DNA of 64,000 nt from contig DATMON010000024.1 of the NCBI GenBank assembly GCA_035568175.1, positions 1 through 64,000 of the forward strand. Direction: 5' to 3'. The stretch is from AV40 sp035568175 (GTDB lineage Bacteria > Verrucomicrobiota > Verrucomicrobiia > Chthoniobacterales > UBA10450). Of the stretch, positions 60,565-64,000 are shown piece after piece; position 1 is the first letter of the stretch, and the number at the start of each line of letters is the position of its first letter. Below the pieces are notes generated by a model. That model had not been told where the DNA came from. It did not search any database and saw only the letters and a program-made list of their open reading frames with translations. Made by a program: the position numbers and the translations under genes.

Positions 60565-60582
60565 GCCAGTCCGGCTCGGACC
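60565..60582. repeat. Dispersed 18-bp hairpin repeat, copy 5 (upstream of lpxB)
   Basis: gccagtccggctcggacc directly before lpxB. It sits inside a larger palindrome, ctgtggtggcagg...cctgccgccacag, spanning 60510-60594. Confidence 0.8.
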
Positions 60583-60597
60583 TGCCGCCACAGACGA

Positions 60598-61743
60598 ATG
60601 ACGATCTATTTTGTCGCGGGGGAGGCGAGCGCGGACAATCACGGAGCGGCCTTGATCAGGGCGCTGCGGAAACTCGATGTCGATCTTCGCTTTATCGGTC
60701 GCGGCGGTCCGCAAATGAAAGCGGCCGCGGCTGATAATTTCCAAAACTGGATCGAGAAATCCGGCGTGCTTGGACTGTGGGAAGTGATCAAGCATTACGG
60801 TTACTTTCGAAAACAATTTCACGAGACGCTCCGAGAAATCGAGACGAGCAAGCCGAACGCCGTCGTCTTGATCGATTATCCCGGATTCAATTTACGCCTC
60901 GCGCGCGCACTGCGAAGACGCTCGCCGGCGCAAAAAATTATTTACTACATCAGCCCGCAGGTCTGGGCCTGGAATCGCGGCCGGATCAAGAAGATGGCGC
61001 GCTGGCTCGACCTGATGCTCTGCATCTTTCCGTTCGAAGCCGAGCTCTACAATCAAAGCGGATTGCGCACGATCTTCGTCGGCCATCCGATGATCGAGGG
61101 ACTGCGCGGGTGTAAGCTCGACATCCAACGCGATCCGAATCTCATTGGCCTGTTTCCCGGGAGCCGCGGACGTGAAGTCAGGAAAATCTTTCCGATCTTG
61201 ATCGAGACTGGGCGGGAGCTCCAGCGGTCGAAACCAAGTCTTCGATTCGATGTCGCCGCTGCATCGAACGAGCTCGCTCAAGAAATGCAGAAAATTCTCG
61301 CTGATAATTTAGCGACGCAAGGTCCAGAACTCCGAAGCCGGAGTGGCGGATTCGAGATCAAGGTGGGCCAGACTGCCGAAATCATGCAGCGCGCTTACGT
61401 CGGAATTGTTGCTTCCGGAAGCGCGACCCTTGAAGCGGCTTATTTCCGAATGCCGTTCGCGCTTATCTATAAAGTTGCCTGGCCGACGTATTTCGCCGGC
61501 CGGTTGCTCGTGAAAGTGAAATACCTCGGCATGCCGAACGTGCTCGCCGATAAGGAACTTGTCCCAGAATTCATTCAACACCGCGCGAGACCGCAGAATC
61601 TCGCGAAAGCGGTTCTGCGGTTGCTCGATGATCCGATCGCGCGGGAGCAAACGATTTCCGCATTCCACGAAATTGCGGTGCAATTGGGGGAATCGGGCGC
61701 AAGTGAGCGTGCGGCGAAAGCCATCCTCGCGGAGATTGCTTAA
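60598..61743 (+). CDS. lpxB: Lipid-A-disaccharide synthase
   Basis: A 381-residue GT19 enzyme. VAGEASADNHGAALIRAL (typical GExSGDxxxA), NAVVLIDYPGFNLRLA (the DxPxFN motif), ISPQVWAWNRGRIKKM and FPGSRGREV are the family motifs. Makes the lipid A disaccharide from UDP-diacylglucosamine and lipid X. Starts after repeats, so the ATG at 60598 is chosen. Confirms an LPS outer membrane. Confidence 0.97.
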   Translation: MTIYFVAGEASADNHGAALIRALRKLDVDLRFIGRGGPQMKAAAADNFQNWIEKSGVLGLWEVIKHYGYFRKQFHETLREIETSKPNAVVLIDYPGFNLRLARALRRRSPAQKIIYYISPQVWAWNRGRIKKMARWLDLMLCIFPFEAELYNQSGLRTIFVGHPMIEGLRGCKLDIQRDPNLIGLFPGSRGREVRKIFPILIETGRELQRSKPSLRFDVAAASNELAQEMQKILADNLATQGPELRSRSGGFEIKVGQTAEIMQRAYVGIVASGSATLEAAYFRMPFALIYKVAWPTYFAGRLLVKVKYLGMPNVLADKELVPEFIQHRARPQNLAKAVLRLLDDPIAREQTISAFHEIAVQLGESGASERAAKAILAEIA

Positions 61744-61881
61744 ATGTCATGTCGAACAGCAACGTGACGTTGCATCCATTAAACAGCGGCCCAGCCGCCA
61801 TGTTGAAAGCTTGCCCTGAGCGAGCGCAGCGAGTCGAATGGGAGACATCTCTAAATATTTCCGGCCAGATTTGAGTTCACC

Positions 61882-63369
61882 ATGACAGAAACAGTCAGAG
61901 ATTCCTCGACTCCGCTCGGAATGACAAAGACGGTCTGGGCGCTGGCCGCGCTAGTGCTCGTTTTGTTTTCCGTCACGAATCTGCCCTGGGAGTTGGACGG
62001 CTACGATCAAGCCAAACAGGCGTGGACATCGTACGAAATGGTGACCGAGGGACATTGGTTCTATCAGCGAACGTCCGACGATCAGGGCCTAGCGACAAAG
62101 CCGCCGCTGACCGGATGGATCTCCGCGGCGATTTTTACAATGACAAGATCGTGGGATGTGGCGTGGCGATTGCCTTCGCTCCTGTGCGCGGCCCTGATTG
62201 CGTTCGCTCTGTTTCGAAGCGCGTCTCGCGCTTATGGAAATGTTGCGGGCCTGATCGGCTTTGCCGGGTTCGGTTTCAATTTGCTGAGTCCGCGGCTGGC
62301 AACGCTGGTTCGTTCCGACATGCCGCTGGCGCTGGTCATTTTTCTGATCGGACTTTTGATCTGGGAAAAAATCAGGACCGGCGAGCCGTGGCGAACGCAG
62401 GACCGATGGCTGATGTTTGTTTTGCTGACGTCTGGAATGTTGATCAAGGGTCCGATCGTCTACGCATTCTTGCTTCCAGGCATGGTCGTTTATCAGTGGC
62501 GCGTTCGCAAAACGAACGGTCCGGGTGCGTGGTGCGGTTGGTGGCCGTGGTTCGCGTCACTGGCGATATTCTTAATCTGGGTGATCGCCGGATGGCTTCG
62601 GGTCCCGCGCTTTTATGAGCTCGTCATCGTGCGGGAATTTCTCGCGCGCTTCGGTGAAGTCGGCACGCACGTGCATCGCTCGCAATCCTTCTTTTTCTAT
62701 CTGGCGCATTTGCTTCACAAATTTTTTCCGTGGAGCGCAGTTCTGATTGGACTGGCGATTGTCGATCTTCGCTCGCGACGATGGAGCTTTCGCGCGGCGT
62801 TCCAGGAAATGTCGCCGCAAACTCTTTGGCTGATCTGTTGGAGCATCGGCGGGCTCGTCTTGATGTCGCTGATTCCTTCCAAAAGAGTCGATCGAATCTT
62901 CCCAGTCATCCCGCCGCTCTGTTTGTTGGTCGCTGTGCAAGCGGCGCCGTTCCTAAGTGATGAGAAATATCGCGCGCGGAATCTTCGATGGGCAACCGCG
63001 ATATTGACGCTGGCTGTTCTTTTCAGCGCTGGTTACGCCGCGAGCAGAGTTGTTAGCGGCTATCGCGATCAACGCGATGCATTGTCGATCTTCGGCCACA
63101 GCGTTCGTGAGGAAGCGGCAAAAAATCATTGGCGTTATGAAGCGGTCGGCAAGAGTGATGAAGGGTTGCCGCTTTATCTGACGCGGCCGCATTTTTTGCC
63201 AGCCGACCGCGCGGTCGCCGAATGGAATACCGGAAAAATCGACGCCTTAGCGGTTCCAGAAAATCAGGCGTCGGCGTTAATGCGCGAGCTGCATGATTCA
63301 ACGCGCCGGTTCGAATCGGCCGAGCGCAAAAATCTCCGTCGCCCGAACTACGTTTTGCTGACGCACTAA
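61882..63369 (+). CDS. GT39/ArnT-like membrane glycosyltransferase
   Basis: A 495-residue protein with about eleven helices. WELDGYDQAKQAWTSYEMV (the DE/D motif in the first periplasmic loop), KPPLTGWISAAIF (the KPPL motif) and RSDMPLALVIFL fit the GT39/PMT/ArnT fold, which moves a sugar from a polyprenyl phosphate to lipid A or proteins. The first 13 residues (TETVRDSSTPLGMTK) come from a dispersed repeat; the start at 61921 may be the original. Confidence 0.88.
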   Translation: MTETVRDSSTPLGMTKTVWALAALVLVLFSVTNLPWELDGYDQAKQAWTSYEMVTEGHWFYQRTSDDQGLATKPPLTGWISAAIFTMTRSWDVAWRLPSLLCAALIAFALFRSASRAYGNVAGLIGFAGFGFNLLSPRLATLVRSDMPLALVIFLIGLLIWEKIRTGEPWRTQDRWLMFVLLTSGMLIKGPIVYAFLLPGMVVYQWRVRKTNGPGAWCGWWPWFASLAIFLIWVIAGWLRVPRFYELVIVREFLARFGEVGTHVHRSQSFFFYLAHLLHKFFPWSAVLIGLAIVDLRSRRWSFRAAFQEMSPQTLWLICWSIGGLVLMSLIPSKRVDRIFPVIPPLCLLVAVQAAPFLSDEKYRARNLRWATAILTLAVLFSAGYAASRVVSGYRDQRDALSIFGHSVREEAAKNHWRYEAVGKSDEGLPLYLTRPHFLPADRAVAEWNTGKIDALAVPENQASALMRELHDSTRRFESAERKNLRRPNYVLLTH

Positions 63370-63431
63370 GTCTCAAAATGCTCGACTTTCCCGGGCGGCA
63401 TTTTAGTCTCGCGCGCAATCGCTAGATCTCG

Positions 63432-63956
63432 ATGGAGCAATTTCCGAAGAAAGAAATCGAAACGCTGTGGGCGCCATGGCGGGTAGAATATTTCGAGAAG
63501 GAACCGCGGGACATGGAATTTCTCACGACCGCGGCGCGAGCGAGCGATGACGCGGCCCACCTGGTGATCACGCGGCGGAAAACAGCGTTCCTGCTGATGA
63601 ACCGTTATCCCTACTCCGTCGGCCATTTGATGGCAGTGCCTTATCGAAAAACGGCCGACCTCGCTTCGCTGGGCGAAAATGAAATCGTCGAGCTCTGGAA
63701 TTTGGTAACGCACGCGCAAGCGCTCCTCCGAATGGCGGCGCGAGCGCAAGGTTTCAATGTTGGTTTGAATCTCGGCGAATCCGCCGGCGCGGGCGTGGCC
63801 GATCATTTGCACATCCACATTGTTCCGCGTTGGAAGGGCGACACGAACTTCATGCCGGTGATTGCTGGAACGAAAACCCTTTCGGAGGGATTGAACGCGC
63901 TCTACGACAAGCTGATTGAGGCGCAGGCAAAAATGGAGAAGGAGCGCGGGAGATGA
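63432..63956 (+). CDS. HIT-family nucleotide-binding/hydrolase protein
   Basis: A 174-residue HIT protein. WAPWRVEYFEK at the start and HLHIHIVPRW, the HxHxHxx histidine triad, near residue 130; LNLGESAGAGVADHLH precedes it. Members hydrolyse or phosphorolyse dinucleoside polyphosphates such as Ap4A. Overlaps the next gene by ATGA. Confidence 0.93.
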   Translation: MEQFPKKEIETLWAPWRVEYFEKEPRDMEFLTTAARASDDAAHLVITRRKTAFLLMNRYPYSVGHLMAVPYRKTADLASLGENEIVELWNLVTHAQALLRMAARAQGFNVGLNLGESAGAGVADHLHIHIVPRWKGDTNFMPVIAGTKTLSEGLNALYDKLIEAQAKMEKERGR

Positions 63957-64000
63957 ACGGCAGCACGTCGTGGATCGAACCGCCGCCGCAGCAGCGCGGC
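63953..64000 (+). CDS. Start of a downstream gene (partial)
   Basis: ATG overlaps the HIT stop (ATGA). Only 16 codons are visible (MNGSTSWIEPPPQQRG). Not recognised. Confidence 0.55.
   Translation, partial: MNGSTSWIEPPPQQRG

Noticed and set aside
1..64000. CRISPR array, tRNA or rRNA genes
   Set aside because: No regularly spaced direct repeats of 24-40 bases and no cloverleaf or rRNA signature was recognised; repeats present are dispersed or tandem short.

Overview
The window reads as a chromosomal contig of a Gram-negative soil-type bacterium, most probably a member of the Verrucomicrobiota (Chthoniobacterales/Spartobacteria-like). The evidence is lipid A synthesis (lpxB), an Mla lipid-transport set, many exported proteins with signal peptides, and two large secreted proteins ending in a dockerin-like tail with the NSSDIS signature common in that group. 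This assignment is inference; no rRNA or other marker for placement is present. GC is moderately high. The DNA is unusually full of short dispersed hairpin repeats, several of them lying inside reading frames.

Layout: (1) 0-8 kb: a truncated beta-propeller peptidase, a cupin, an acyltransferase, a DMT exporter, a SIMPL protein and a POT peptide transporter. (2) 8-14.3 kb: a minus-strand block headed by an ECF sigma factor and its anti-sigma, followed by Tat-exported ferritin-like and phosphoesterase proteins, a cupredoxin and DUF2231. (3) 14.7-25 kb: tatA, type II NADH dehydrogenase, DoxX, creatininase-like, ClC antiporter, flavin reductase, TPR, HD, lipA and a family 2 glycosyltransferase. 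(4) 25-34.6 kb: mlaEFD interrupted by a four-helix-bundle gene, rarD, three MsrB-like paralogues (two lacking the catalytic Cys) and an MFS/POT-like transporter. (5) 34.6-36.3 kb: the C-terminal remnant of an integron integrase followed by a small gene-cassette array with attC sites. (6) 36.3-49.5 kb: an SDR, GIY-YIG, ftsY, nusB and ribH, then a secretion/disulfide block (lipoprotein, VKOR, DsbA, two dockerin-tagged giants), then ribBA. (7) 49.8-57.2 kb: an accessory island of co-oriented genes (an unknown trio, a GH75-like chitosanase, a papain-like protease) running into a second cassette array that ends at the stop codon of the thymidine phosphorylase gene. (8) 57.2-64 kb: thymidine phosphorylase, GDP-fucose synthase, Gfo/Idh oxidoreductase, lpxB, a GT39-like transferase and a HIT protein.

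The main discovery is the pair of integron-type cassette arrays about 20 kb apart. They share attC architecture (ATCTAAC...GTTAGAT cores, a conserved TTCTCGTTAG right end, and the same extrahelical base in three stems) and the same 36-bp hairpin leader before the first cassette, but the only integrase present is a degraded C-terminal fragment. Secondary observations are in-frame repeat insertions in ftsY and a DMT transporter, an 18-bp hairpin repeat in five copies (three inside genes), and two MsrB paralogues whose catalytic Cys is Ala.
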